Shown here: piece after piece, positions 51,277 to 59,878 of the stretch
Layout of the letters: each line of letters begins with the position of its first letter
How positions within the stretch are numbered: position 1 is the first letter of the stretch
Assembly (NCBI RefSeq): GCF_016632335.1
Contig: NZ_JAEPBG010000008.1
Location: 228,203 to 292,202 of the forward strand
Origin: Noviherbaspirillum pedocola
GTDB taxonomy: Bacteria; Pseudomonadota; Gammaproteobacteria; Burkholderiales; Burkholderiaceae_D
DNA length: 64,000 nt
Direction of reading: 5' to 3'
Program-made: the position numbers and the translations under genes
The notes under the pieces: model-generated
Told to the model about the DNA's origin: nothing
Seen by the model: only the letters and a program-made list of their open reading frames with translations
Databases searched by the model: none

Positions 51277-51615
51277 TCAAGGGATCATGCCGCACTCGAA
51301 CATCTTGTTGGCGATCGGCGCGGAAACCCTGTTGATGAAATGCTGACGCATCGCGGGATCGGTGCGCAGCAACTGCACCGCCTTCTGTTCCATCTGCATC
51401 TGCTGCGGCGACGGCGGCGTCATCTTCTTCGCCATGATCTGCTGGCAGCTGGAATTCTGGTACTGGGCAACGACGCGCTCCGCCACCTTGTCCATCATCG
51501 GAAACGATTCGGACTGCGCCGACGCCGCGTCGGCGAACAGCACGAGCGCTGCGGCACCCATCCATGCGCACCCCGCATGCCGCCAGCGAAAACTGTCGAG
51601 CCTGTTCATCTTCAT
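51277..51615 (-). CDS. Small exported hypothetical protein, 112 aa
   Basis: From the ATG at 51615, after GGAAGAAG, the protein has an export signal (CAWMGAAALVLFADAASA) and a helical mature part (VAERVVAQYQNSSCQQIMAK, KMTPPSPQQMQMEQKAVQLL, INRVSAPIANKMFECGMIP) with two Cys residues that could form a disulfide. No family name is certain. It lies 55 bases upstream of the DUF2092 gene on the same strand and may be part of the same operon. Confidence 0.72.
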   Translation of the reverse strand: MKMNRLDSFRWRHAGCAWMGAAALVLFADAASAQSESFPMMDKVAERVVAQYQNSSCQQIMAKKMTPPSPQQMQMEQKAVQLLRTDPAMRQHFINRVSAPIANKMFECGMIP

Positions 51616-51674
51616 GTTCTTCTTCCTTTTCCACGTCATTAACCGGGCTTGTATGCCAGAGGTCATCAGCGCCT

Positions 51675-51989
51675 CTACCTGCATTCCTGGCCGTTGGCCG
51701 TCCTCACGCACGTCGTGCCGCCTGGAGCGGTATAGACACCCTTACCGTTCTTCGTGACCGCCTTGCCGCCACGGCTGCTCTCTGTGGTATTGGCCCCGTA
51801 AGGCCCTTTCTGGGTGGTCACCACATTGCCGGTGTTGCGATTCACCATCGCGCCTTCGTTGCCGTTGCCGCACGCGGTGCGGCCGCGCGCATTGCTTGCG
51901 CATTCCGCGCCATGCGCGCCCCCCGATGCGACGCCGTACGCGCCAAGAGCGACAACGAGCATTGCCGCTACGCTTGCCCTGCTTTTCAT
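51675..51989 (-). CDS. Small exported hypothetical protein, 104 aa
   Basis: The ATG at 51989 follows TGGAGG. The signal peptide (ASVAAMLVVALGAYGVASGG) leads to a short Gly/Asn/Thr-rich mature region: CASNARGRTACGNGNEGAMV, NVVTTQKGPYGANTTESSRG, GKGVYTAPGGTTCVRTANGQ. Four Cys residues suggest disulfides. The -NRNTGNVVTTQKGPYG- style resembles other small secreted proteins of this group. Function is unknown. Confidence 0.72.
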   Translation of the reverse strand: MKSRASVAAMLVVALGAYGVASGGAHGAECASNARGRTACGNGNEGAMVNRNTGNVVTTQKGPYGANTTESSRGGKAVTKNGKGVYTAPGGTTCVRTANGQECR

Positions 51990-52187
51990 ATCAGCCTCCA
52001 TTGCGCGGTCATGAATCCACACCGCCTTGAGTGCCAAGTCTAGGAGGGCATGTGAGGGAAGAACAATGGCACCAAGGTCTAATCGCCCGCGCTATTGGGG
52101 CTCCATAAGCTGTCCCCGATTGGTCCTGGCTGCTGCGCGCGCGGCGCAAGCGGGCATATCGACCTTTCCAACCCCAGGAGGATTTCG

Positions 52188-52883
52188 ATGCTGAATAAAA
52201 AAATGCGTAGCGGTTTTGCCGTCGTTCCTTTGGCGCTGTCCCTATCCGTGGTGCCCATCGCGTTCACCGTGCTCGGCGGCTGCGCCTCGCCGCAGTCTTC
52301 CGGGGATGCGCAGCAGACCATGCGCGAAGCGGAAACCACGCTATCGAATTTCCAGCGTGATCCGGACATGGTCTGGCTGCAGCAGAACATCGGACATGCG
52401 AAAGCGGTGCTGATATCGCCGCGCATTTTCCAGGCCGGCTTCGTCATCGGCGGCTCGGGCGGCAATCTGCTGGTGATTGCGCGCGACGGTTCCCGCTGGT
52501 ATGGCCCGGCCTTCTACAAGATCGGCAGCGGCAGCATCGGCCTGCAGGCGGGCGCGGAAGCAGCGGAAATGGTGGGGCTGGTAATGACGGACAAGGGCAT
52601 GGATTCCCTGCTCTCCACCAGCTTCAAGCTTGGCGGCGACGTGAGCATCGCGGCCGGCCCGGTCGGCGCCGGCACAGGCGCCCCGATCCCGGCCGACATG
52701 GTGGTCTATACCCGCGCCAAGGGTCTGTATGGCGGACTGAACCTGAACGGCACGGTGATTTCAGCCGACGATCTGGGCAACCGGGCCTTTTATGGCACGC
52801 CTGCCAAGCCGGTGGACATTCTGGTGAAGCACACGGTGACGAGCGAAAGGGGAGCGCCGCTGACGGGAATGGTATCGCGCTGA
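52188..52883 (+). CDS. SYLF-domain (Ysc84-like) lipoprotein
   Basis: A 231-residue lipoprotein: signal with lipobox VLGGC (C32), then the SYLF (BPSL1445-type) domain with AKAVLISPRIFQAGFVIGGS, GNLLVIARDGSRWYGPAFYK, GSIGLQAGAEAAEMVGLVMT and DVSIAAGPVGAGTGAPIPAD, ending YTRAKGLYGGLNLNGTVI. The ATG at 52188 is preceded by AGGAGG. SYLF domains bind lipids; a role in envelope stress or surface display is possible. It is divergent from the small exported gene and convergent with the beta-barrel protein. Confidence 0.88.
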   Translation: MLNKKMRSGFAVVPLALSLSVVPIAFTVLGGCASPQSSGDAQQTMREAETTLSNFQRDPDMVWLQQNIGHAKAVLISPRIFQAGFVIGGSGGNLLVIARDGSRWYGPAFYKIGSGSIGLQAGAEAAEMVGLVMTDKGMDSLLSTSFKLGGDVSIAAGPVGAGTGAPIPADMVVYTRAKGLYGGLNLNGTVISADDLGNRAFYGTPAKPVDILVKHTVTSERGAPLTGMVSR

Positions 52884-52925
52884 GCGAAGCATGGGCGTCG
52901 CAGGGCCAGTCAGGTCGAGTACACC

Positions 52926-53843
52926 TTATTGACTGCCCCAGGCGCGCTGCAGGCTCACCCCTACGCTCTCGAAGTTGCCGCCTACGCGCGTGACCAGCCC
53001 GCGCGCCCATGCGAACTTCATCGACCAGCCGCTGCCCAGCGGCAGCGAGAACGTTAAGCCGTAGCGCGAATTCTGCTGCCGGTCCTGCTTCTCCAGACCG
53101 TCGACGCGGCTGCGTCCGCCCGAGCTGAATGAGAGATCCGTCGCCAGCCACATCCCGGGGCGGAAGTTGTAGCCGGCATGCAATTGCACGAGCGCAAGCG
53201 GATCCTGCTCGCGCCGGCTGCCTCCGAAATACTCATCGTTCTCGCCGTACAGCCACACGCCCAGGCTGGTTTCGACGAACCATTTCCCCAGTGGCTGAGA
53301 TAGCCCGAGCTCCGGCTTGATCGCCCAGCGGTTGCTGCCGACATTCACCAGGCGCTCGGGACGATAGCGCCCGGTGGGCGCAATCACGGTAAGGCTCGCG
53401 CCGAGCGACGTTTCCGGCGTGCGTCGCGCGAATTCCGCGGCGCTCAATGCAGGCGAGCCGATCAGCCCGAGGGCGAAGCGCACGCGCATGTCACCCGGTC
53501 CTGCGCGATGCACCGCGGTCGGCGCATCGACCACATTGCCGCTGACATCGCCCTGCACCAGGGGCAGCGCGACACCGAGCGAAGCCGCATGGCCGCCGAC
53601 GCCGAAGGTGCGCACATAGCCGAAGGTTTGCGCGTCGATGCTGGCCGCAACATCGGTAATCGGCACCGACGGGTCGGGCAGCACCGAGCCATGCAGGCGG
53701 GTGACATTGACCAGCGCAAAGTTGGTGTCCACCGGAGACGCGGAATAGGCGCGCGGCTCCATTTCCTGCGCCAGGGCGCACGCCGCCGGCATCGCAACGA
53801 TGGCAACGACATGGCGCAGCGCATGACGCGGATGGACGAGCAT
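52926..53843 (-). CDS. Outer-membrane beta-barrel transporter-like protein (phenol-degradation MetA family)
   Basis: A 305-residue exported protein starting MLVHPRHALRHVVAIVAMPA with a signal ending near ALAQE. Beta-strand repeats alternate with turns (FALVNVTRLHGSV, GVGGHAASLGVALPLVQGDV, ETSLGASLTVIAPTGRYRPE, RWAIKPELGLSQPLGKWFVE, MWLATDLSFSSGGRSRVDG) and end NFESVGVSLQRAWGSQ with no terminal Phe. This matches the transporter-like proteins of the MetA/DUF3187 type. Its substrate is unknown; proximity to benzoate genes is only suggestive. The ATG at 53843 is chosen from the signal peptide. Confidence 0.75.
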   Translation of the reverse strand: MLVHPRHALRHVVAIVAMPAACALAQEMEPRAYSASPVDTNFALVNVTRLHGSVLPDPSVPITDVAASIDAQTFGYVRTFGVGGHAASLGVALPLVQGDVSGNVVDAPTAVHRAGPGDMRVRFALGLIGSPALSAAEFARRTPETSLGASLTVIAPTGRYRPERLVNVGSNRWAIKPELGLSQPLGKWFVETSLGVWLYGENDEYFGGSRREQDPLALVQLHAGYNFRPGMWLATDLSFSSGGRSRVDGLEKQDRQQNSRYGLTFSLPLGSGWSMKFAWARGLVTRVGGNFESVGVSLQRAWGSQ

Positions 53844-54067
53844 GTTGGCAAAGTCCCGTTTCGTTTCATCGACAAAAGGTCCGCCGGCGCCGGCTGCACC
53901 GCATGCGCATGCTGACGCGGCGCGGCATGCCGCCGGGATTGGACCTTGGTCTGATTGTCGCCGCTGCCCCCCGGCTTGAAGATGACTTTTCACAGGTTTC
54001 GCTCCCCGCGGCAAGGACGGCCCATCCTGAGCACAGCCCTTTCCCGCATGCACCGAGGTGACTCAAC

Positions 54068-56395
54068 ATGGAACAAGCAACACAGATTGCGCGCAGCCAC
54101 GAGACCGGCATCAAGATTGCGATGCTGTACCGCAAACGCTGCGCCAAGGCATACGAAAAGTTCACGGACAAGCTCAAGGCGCTGACCGAGAGCGACGGCG
54201 CCAGGCCGCTGGCAAGCGCCGCGGTCTGCATGGCGGATGGATGGGGCAACGCCGCCTACGCAATGGATGCGATGCAACGTTCGATCCTGTTCTGGAACAC
54301 GCTGCGCGAGCGCGGCGATGAATTCGTGCAGAACGCCATCTCCGGACTCAAGCCGGTGCTGCATTTCGACTACGACATGGTGATGGATGGCCGCGGCTTC
54401 GACCGTCCGGTCAACTATGCGCTGCTGAAGATCAAGCCGCAGGCCGGGGTCGTCATCGATCCGGAAAAGCGTCCCTACATCATCATCGATCCGCGCGCCG
54501 GCCACGGTCCCGGCATCGGCGGTTTCAAGGACGATTCGCAGGTCGGGGTGGCGCTGCGCGCCGGCCACGCGGTCTACTTCGTCATCTTCTTTCGCGACCC
54601 CGAACCGGGCCAGACCATGCTCGATGTGTGCGCGGCGGAGCAGCAGTTCGTCAAGAAGGTGCGCAGCCTGCATCCGAAGAGCGGCAAACCGACCATCATC
54701 GGCAACTGCCAGGGCGGCTGGGCGGCGATGATGCTTGCCGCTTCCGATCCCGAGCAGACCGGGCCGGTGGTCATCAACGGCGCGCCGATGTCCTACTGGG
54801 GCGGCGCGTGGAGCGAAGGTGAAGGCGACAATCCGATGCGCTACGCCGGCGGCATACTCGGCGGCACCTGGCTCGCCTCGCTCACCGCCGATCTCGGCAA
54901 TGGCAAGTTCGACGGCGCGCACCTGGTGCAGAACTTCGAGAACCTGAACCCGGCCAATTCGCTGTGGGACAAGTGGTACCACCTGTACAGCAACATCGAT
55001 ACCGAGCCGGAGCGCTTTCTCGAATTCGAACGCTGGTGGGGCGGCTATTACCTGATGAACCGCGAAGAGATCGAATGGATCACGCGCAACCTCTTTGTCG
55101 GCAACAAGCTGTTCTCCGGCGATGTGAAGAGCAGCGCCGGCAAGGCCTTCGATCTGCGTGATTTGAAGGCGCCGATCATCCTGTTTGCCTCGATGGGCGA
55201 CAACATCACGCCGCCGCAGCAAGCCTTCAACTGGGTACTGGACATCTATGAATCGACCGATGAAATCAAGGTGCGCGGCCAGGTCATCGTCGGCCTGCTG
55301 CACCAGGACATCGGCCATCTCGGCATCTTCGTTTCGGGCCGGGTCGCGAAGAAAGAGCATGCGCAGATCGTGTCGGTGCTGGAACAGATCGAAATGCTGC
55401 CGCCCGGTTTGTATGGCATGGAAATCACCGAGCACAGCGATGAGAACGGCAAGCCGGTGTACGACGTCGTCTTCCGCGAGCATCAACTGGAGGAAGTGGC
55501 TTCGCGCCTGAACCGCTTCCAGCGCGAAGATGAAAAGCCCTTCGAAGCGGTCGTCACGATCTCGGACTTCGTTCAGCGCGCCTATGAACTTTTCGCGCAG
55601 CCGACGGTGCAATCGACGGCCAACGAATTCAGCGCGAAGCTGTTGCGCGAATTCCATCCGCTGCGCCTGCAGCGCTGGTCGCTGTCCCAGCTCAATCCCT
55701 GGACCTGGTGGCTGCCCGCAACGGCGCAATGGGTCGGTGCCAACCGCAAGGCAATAGACGCGGATACGCCGCAACGCAAGCTCGAGACGGCCGGCTCGGA
55801 AATGATCAGCGCGACGCTCGAGCTGTACCGCGGCCTGCGCGATGCGGCCACCGAGGCCACCTTCTTCGGCATCTACGCCAATGTCTTTTCGCTGTACCTG
55901 GCCGACAAGCATGAGACCGAGGTCAAGCGGGCGGCCGTCACCACGGATCCGCGCGAATTGCCTTTCGTCAAGGAAGCGCTGGCCTCGGCGGGCCAGGGCG
56001 GTTACACCGAAGCCTTCGCCCGCGTGGCCTATCTGCTGTCGCGCAAGGGCGAACCGCTGCCGGTCGCGCGCCTGATCATGCGCGAGGAAAAGAAGCAGGC
56101 TTATGCCGAATATTTGCCGAAGGTAGAGGCGGATCAGTGGCGCCGCGTGCGCGGCGAGCAGGAAATCATCGCCCGCTATGACCCTGAACTTGCCTTCGAC
56201 ACGCTGCCCAAGCTTCTCGATAACGCCGCTGACCGCGAACGCCTGCTGACGCTGCTCGACAAGCTGATGGCGGACAGGGATGTGCAGAGTGTGGAGCCGA
56301 CTGCCGAGCAACTGGCCATGCTGGAACGGGTGCGCGCCGTGCTCGGCGGCAGGCCGGTGCGCGAGCGGCGGCTGGAAGCGATAGGGCAAGCCTGA
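54068..56395 (+). CDS. DUF3141 poly(3-hydroxyalkanoate)-synthase-like protein
   Basis: A 775-residue protein related to PHA synthase. The alpha/beta-hydrolase core contains the GxCxG box GNCQGGW with C214 as probable nucleophile, FGGFKDDSQVG-like substrate loop (GIGGFKDDSQVGVALRAGHA), YFVIFFRDPEPGQTM, and LKAPIILFASMGDNITPPQQ carrying the acid position. A long C-terminal extension (about residues 480-775), mostly helical, is not found in PhaC. Family members are annotated DUF3141; their activity is unproven. It is the first gene of an eleven-gene run, and no FNR-type site was noticed in the 224 bases upstream. Confidence 0.85.
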   Translation: MEQATQIARSHETGIKIAMLYRKRCAKAYEKFTDKLKALTESDGARPLASAAVCMADGWGNAAYAMDAMQRSILFWNTLRERGDEFVQNAISGLKPVLHFDYDMVMDGRGFDRPVNYALLKIKPQAGVVIDPEKRPYIIIDPRAGHGPGIGGFKDDSQVGVALRAGHAVYFVIFFRDPEPGQTMLDVCAAEQQFVKKVRSLHPKSGKPTIIGNCQGGWAAMMLAASDPEQTGPVVINGAPMSYWGGAWSEGEGDNPMRYAGGILGGTWLASLTADLGNGKFDGAHLVQNFENLNPANSLWDKWYHLYSNIDTEPERFLEFERWWGGYYLMNREEIEWITRNLFVGNKLFSGDVKSSAGKAFDLRDLKAPIILFASMGDNITPPQQAFNWVLDIYESTDEIKVRGQVIVGLLHQDIGHLGIFVSGRVAKKEHAQIVSVLEQIEMLPPGLYGMEITEHSDENGKPVYDVVFREHQLEEVASRLNRFQREDEKPFEAVVTISDFVQRAYELFAQPTVQSTANEFSAKLLREFHPLRLQRWSLSQLNPWTWWLPATAQWVGANRKAIDADTPQRKLETAGSEMISATLELYRGLRDAATEATFFGIYANVFSLYLADKHETEVKRAAVTTDPRELPFVKEALASAGQGGYTEAFARVAYLLSRKGEPLPVARLIMREEKKQAYAEYLPKVEADQWRRVRGEQEIIARYDPELAFDTLPKLLDNAADRERLLTLLDKLMADRDVQSVEPTAEQLAMLERVRAVLGGRPVRERRLEAIGQA

Positions 56396-56427
56396 AACAC
56401 ATCAATGCAACCGCACAGGAGTCTTCG

Positions 56428-57369
56428 ATGGATACACCCCGCCACCAGAAATACCAGCGCCTGATCGACTACTGCAAGAACCTGCCGCCGCTGCCGACCG
56501 CAGTCGTGCATCCCTGCGATCGCAGTTCGCTCACGGGCGCAATCGAAGCCGCGCAGATGCGCCTGATCGCGCCCATCCTGGTCGGCCCGCGCGAGCGCAT
56601 CGAAGCAGCGGCGCGCGAAGCCGGGTTGTCGATCGCGGATTACCCGCTCATGGACGCGCCTTTCTCGGAAGCGGCCGCCGAACTCGCGGTGCAGCTCGTG
56701 CGCGAAGGCCGGGCCGAGGGCTTGATGAAGGGCAGCCTGCACACCGATGAACTGATGCGAGCGGTCGTAAAGAAAGACTCCGGTCTGCGCACCGGGCGGC
56801 GCGTGTCCCATTGCTTCGTGATGGATGTGCCGGGCCATCCCGATCCGCTGATCATCACCGATGCCGCAGTCAACATCGCGCCGACGCTGGAGGACAAGAT
56901 CGACATCGTGCAGAACGCGATCGATCTCGCGCATGCGATGACGCTGCCGGAGGTTCGCGTCGCGGTGCTGTCAGCGATGGAGACCGTCAATCCGAAAGTC
57001 CCTTCCACGCTGGAGGCGGCGGCGCTGTGCAAGATGATGGACCGCCATCAGCTCAGCGGCGCCGTGATCGACGGCCCGCTGGCGCTGGACAATGCGATCA
57101 ACCCGGAAGCGGCCAGGATCAAGGGAATCGAATCTCCGGTCGCGGGCCGCGCCAATGTGCTCGTGGTGCCAGACCTCGAAGCCGGCAACATGCTGGCAAA
57201 GAGCCTTTCCTTCCTCGCCGGCGCGGATGCGGCCGGCATCGTGCTCGGCGCGCGCGTGCCGGTGATTCTGACCAGCCGCGCCGACTCGGTCGTCACCCGG
57301 CTCGCTTCCTGCGCGGTAGCGACGCTGGTGGCAAAGGCGCGCCGCGAAAGCGGCAAGACCATGGGGTGA
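56428..57369 (+). CDS. Phosphate acetyl/butyryltransferase
   Basis: A 313-residue PTA_PTB-fold enzyme that makes acyl phosphate from acyl-CoA and phosphate: VVHPCDRSSLTGAIEAAQMR, APILVGPRERIEAAAREAGL, GLMKGSLHTDELMRAVVKKD, VPSTLEAAALCKMMDRHQLS, GPLALDNAINPEAARIKG and NVLVVPDLEAGNMLAKSLSF. The N-terminal MaoC domain of some bifunctional relatives is absent. Paired with acetate kinase four bases downstream, it would link acetyl-CoA to ATP. Butyryl or propionyl specificity cannot be excluded. Confidence 0.88.
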   Translation: MDTPRHQKYQRLIDYCKNLPPLPTAVVHPCDRSSLTGAIEAAQMRLIAPILVGPRERIEAAAREAGLSIADYPLMDAPFSEAAAELAVQLVREGRAEGLMKGSLHTDELMRAVVKKDSGLRTGRRVSHCFVMDVPGHPDPLIITDAAVNIAPTLEDKIDIVQNAIDLAHAMTLPEVRVAVLSAMETVNPKVPSTLEAAALCKMMDRHQLSGAVIDGPLALDNAINPEAARIKGIESPVAGRANVLVVPDLEAGNMLAKSLSFLAGADAAGIVLGARVPVILTSRADSVVTRLASCAVATLVAKARRESGKTMG

Positions 57370-57373
57370 TGCG

Positions 57374-58564
57374 ATGGCCAACCTGATACTCGTCCTCAAT
57401 GCCGGCTCGTCCAGCATCAAGTTCCGCGCCTTCGACGCGGATAGCAAGGAGCTCGATCTGGTGCTGTACGGCCAGGCCGAGGGCATCTATACCATGCCGC
57501 GCTTCACCGCCTGTGACCGTCATGGCGAGACCATCCATGAGAAGTCCTGGGAAAAGAGCGCCGGCCTCGGCCACCAGGGCGCATTGGAATTCATTGCCGA
57601 ATTCCTGATGAGCCATCGTGGCGACAACCGTCTGGTCGCGGTCGGCCATCGCGTGGTGCACGGCGGCATGGACTTCGATGGCCCGGTGCTGGTTTCCCCC
57701 GGCGTCATCGCGCGGCTGGCGAAGCTCACGCCACTGGCGCCGCTGCATCAGCCGCACAACCTCGGGCCGATACGCATCCTCGCCGAAACCCGGCCGCAGC
57801 TGCCGCAGGTCGCCTGTTTCGACACGGCCTTTCACCGCGGGCAGCCCGAGCTGGCGCAAGCCTATGCGCTGCCCGCCTCCATCACCGAGCAGGGCGTGCG
57901 CCGCTATGGCTTCCATGGCCTGTCCTATGAATACATTGCCAGCGTGCTGCCTCAGATCGCGCCGCACGCGGCAACTGGCAGGACCGTGGTCGCCCACCTG
58001 GGCAACGGCTGCAGCATGTGCGCGCTCGACGGTGGCAAGAGCGTGGCCAGCACCATGGGCTTCACCGCGGTGGATGGCCTGATGATGGGCACGCGCAGCG
58101 GCAACCTCGATCCCGGCGTCATCCTGTACCTGATGGACGAGATGAAGATGGATGCGCGCCGTATCGAAGACCTGCTGTACCGCCAGTCTGGCCTGCTTGG
58201 CGTGTCCGGCATCTCCAGCGACATGCGCCAGCTCCTGGCCAGCGAGGAACCGCGCGCGCAATTCGCCGTTGACCTCTTCGTGTATCGCATCGCGCGCGAA
58301 ATCGGCTCGCTGTGCGCCGCGCTGCGCGGCATCGATGCGCTGGTCTTCACCGCCGGTATCGGCGAGCGCTCGGCGGAAATCCGCTCGCGGGTTTGCGAGG
58401 CCGCATCCTGGCTCGGCCTCGCGCTGGATCAGGACGCCAATGAACGCGGCGGCCCGTGCATAGGCGCATCGAACCAAACAGTGTCGGCCTGGGTGATTCC
58501 GACCAACGAGGAATTGATGATCGCCAGGCATACCCGCAATGTGATACGCATGGTGCGGACATGA
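57374..58564 (+). CDS. ackA: Acetate/propionate-family kinase
   Basis: A 396-residue ASKHA-fold kinase: LVLNAGSSSIKFRAFD at the N-terminus, VAVGHRVVHGGMDFDGPVLV, CFDTAFHRG (catalytic Asp), RYGFHGLSYEYIASVLPQ, VVAHLGNGCSMCALDGGKSV and VFTAGIGERSAEIRSRVC. It transfers phosphate from acetyl phosphate to ADP. The start lies four bases after the phosphotransacylase gene, and its stop overlaps the CoA-transferase A start. Confidence 0.93.
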   Translation: MANLILVLNAGSSSIKFRAFDADSKELDLVLYGQAEGIYTMPRFTACDRHGETIHEKSWEKSAGLGHQGALEFIAEFLMSHRGDNRLVAVGHRVVHGGMDFDGPVLVSPGVIARLAKLTPLAPLHQPHNLGPIRILAETRPQLPQVACFDTAFHRGQPELAQAYALPASITEQGVRRYGFHGLSYEYIASVLPQIAPHAATGRTVVAHLGNGCSMCALDGGKSVASTMGFTAVDGLMMGTRSGNLDPGVILYLMDEMKMDARRIEDLLYRQSGLLGVSGISSDMRQLLASEEPRAQFAVDLFVYRIAREIGSLCAALRGIDALVFTAGIGERSAEIRSRVCEAASWLGLALDQDANERGGPCIGASNQTVSAWVIPTNEELMIARHTRNVIRMVRT

Positions 58565-59208
58565 AGACCGTCAGTCTGGAAAGCGCAGTGGCGATGATCC
58601 CGGATGGCGCCAGCGTGATGATCGGCGGCTTCATGGGCGTGGGCACGCCGGAATGCCTGATGGACGAGCTGGCGCGGCAGGGCAAGCGCGATCTCACCGT
58701 CATCGCCAATGACAGCGCGACACCGGGCTGCGGCATCGGCAAGCTGATCGATGCCGGCGTGGTTGGCAGGCTGGTCGCCAGCCATATCGGCTTGAACCCG
58801 CAAACGCAGAAAAAGATGATCGAGGGCGAGATCGCGGTCGAGCTGGTGCCGCAGGGCACGCTGATCGAGCGTATCCGCGCCGCCGGCTGCGGCCTGGGAG
58901 GCGTGCTTACGCCGACCGGCGTCGGCACCACGGTCGAGGAAGGCAAGACCAGGCTCGATGTGGACGGACGCGACTATCTGCTCGAAACCGCGCTGGCGGC
59001 GGACTTCGCCCTGGTGCAGGCAATGATGTCCGACTATCAGGGCAACCTGGTGTATGCGCTCACGGCGCGCAACTTCAACCCCGTGATCGCAATGGCGGCG
59101 AAAACGGTCATTGCGAACGTCGAGCATATCGTCCCGGTCGGGGTGATCGCGCCGGACCACGTGGTCACGCCGGCGGTGCTGGTCGATTACCTGATCGCTC
59201 ACAGGTGA
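58561..59208 (+). CDS. atoD: 3-oxoacid/acetate CoA-transferase subunit A
   Basis: A 215-residue alpha subunit of a family I CoA-transferase: PDGASVMIGGFMGVGTPECL, LTVIANDSATPGCGIGKLID, VELVPQGTLIERIRAAGCGL and GGVLTPTGVGTTVEEGK. With subunit B it moves CoA between acetyl-CoA and acetoacetate, or similar acids. The ATG at 58561 overlaps the kinase stop. It could link acetoacetate from 3-hydroxybutyrate oxidation to acetyl-CoA. Confidence 0.9.
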   Translation: MKTVSLESAVAMIPDGASVMIGGFMGVGTPECLMDELARQGKRDLTVIANDSATPGCGIGKLIDAGVVGRLVASHIGLNPQTQKKMIEGEIAVELVPQGTLIERIRAAGCGLGGVLTPTGVGTTVEEGKTRLDVDGRDYLLETALAADFALVQAMMSDYQGNLVYALTARNFNPVIAMAAKTVIANVEHIVPVGVIAPDHVVTPAVLVDYLIAHR

Positions 59209-59212
59209 ATCC

Positions 59213-59878
59213 ATGGATGCACAAACGCTGATTGCCAAACGCATTGCGCGCGAGCTGAAGAATGGCATGCTGATCAATCTCGGCATCGGCATACCGACGC
59301 TGGTGGCGAACCATCTGCCCGCAAGCGTGCATTGCTACTTCCAGTCCGAGAACGGCCTAATTGGCACCGGATCGATCCCCGAGGCCGGCATGGCCCTGCC
59401 CTACCTGACCGATGCCGCCGGGCACCCGGTGACGGCCCTGCCCGGGGCCTCCACCTTCGACAGCGCGATGTCCTTCGGCCTGATCCGCGGCGGGCATCTC
59501 GATCTGACGGTGCTGGGCGGCCTGCAGGTGGATGAAGAAGGGCATCTCGCCAACTGGACCATCCCGGGCAAGATGGTGCCGGGCATGGGCGGCGCGATGG
59601 ATCTCGTCACCGGCGCCAAGCGGGTCATCGTGGCGATGCAGCACAGCGCCCGGGGCCAGTCCAAGCTGGTGCGGCGCTGCACGCTGCCACTGACCTCCTT
59701 GCGTGCCGTGGATCTGATCGTCACCGAGCTCGCCGTGATCGCTTTCGAAAACGGCAGGCTGCGGCTGCGCGAAACCGCGCCCGGCGTGAGCGTGGAGCAG
59801 GTGCTCGCCGCCACCGAAGCGAGCCTGGCGATCGATGGACCGGTTCCCGAAATGCCTATTGAAGGAGTGACATCATGA
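59213..59878 (+). CDS. atoA: 3-oxoacid/acetate CoA-transferase subunit B
   Basis: A 221-residue beta subunit: KNGMLINLGIGIPTLVANHL, the catalytic Glu in SENGLIGTG (E46), GASTFDSAMSFGLIRGGHLD, LTVLGGLQVDEEGHLANWTI, PGKMVPGMGGAMDLVTGAKR. It starts four bases after subunit A and overlaps the start of the enoyl reductase gene. The pair is complete and of normal length. Confidence 0.92.
   Translation: MDAQTLIAKRIARELKNGMLINLGIGIPTLVANHLPASVHCYFQSENGLIGTGSIPEAGMALPYLTDAAGHPVTALPGASTFDSAMSFGLIRGGHLDLTVLGGLQVDEEGHLANWTIPGKMVPGMGGAMDLVTGAKRVIVAMQHSARGQSKLVRRCTLPLTSLRAVDLIVTELAVIAFENGRLRLRETAPGVSVEQVLAATEASLAIDGPVPEMPIEGVTS

Noticed and set aside
53881..54067. FNR/Anr box before the DUF3141 operon
   Set aside because: Oxygen control was suspected from gene content, but no TTGAT-N4-ATCAA-like site was found in the interval.
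53990..56389. Minus-strand frame of about 800 codons opposite the DUF3141 gene
   Set aside because: The plus strand carries the GxCxG box and conserved segments with a good ribosome-binding site; the antisense protein is His/Arg/Gln-rich with no family features.
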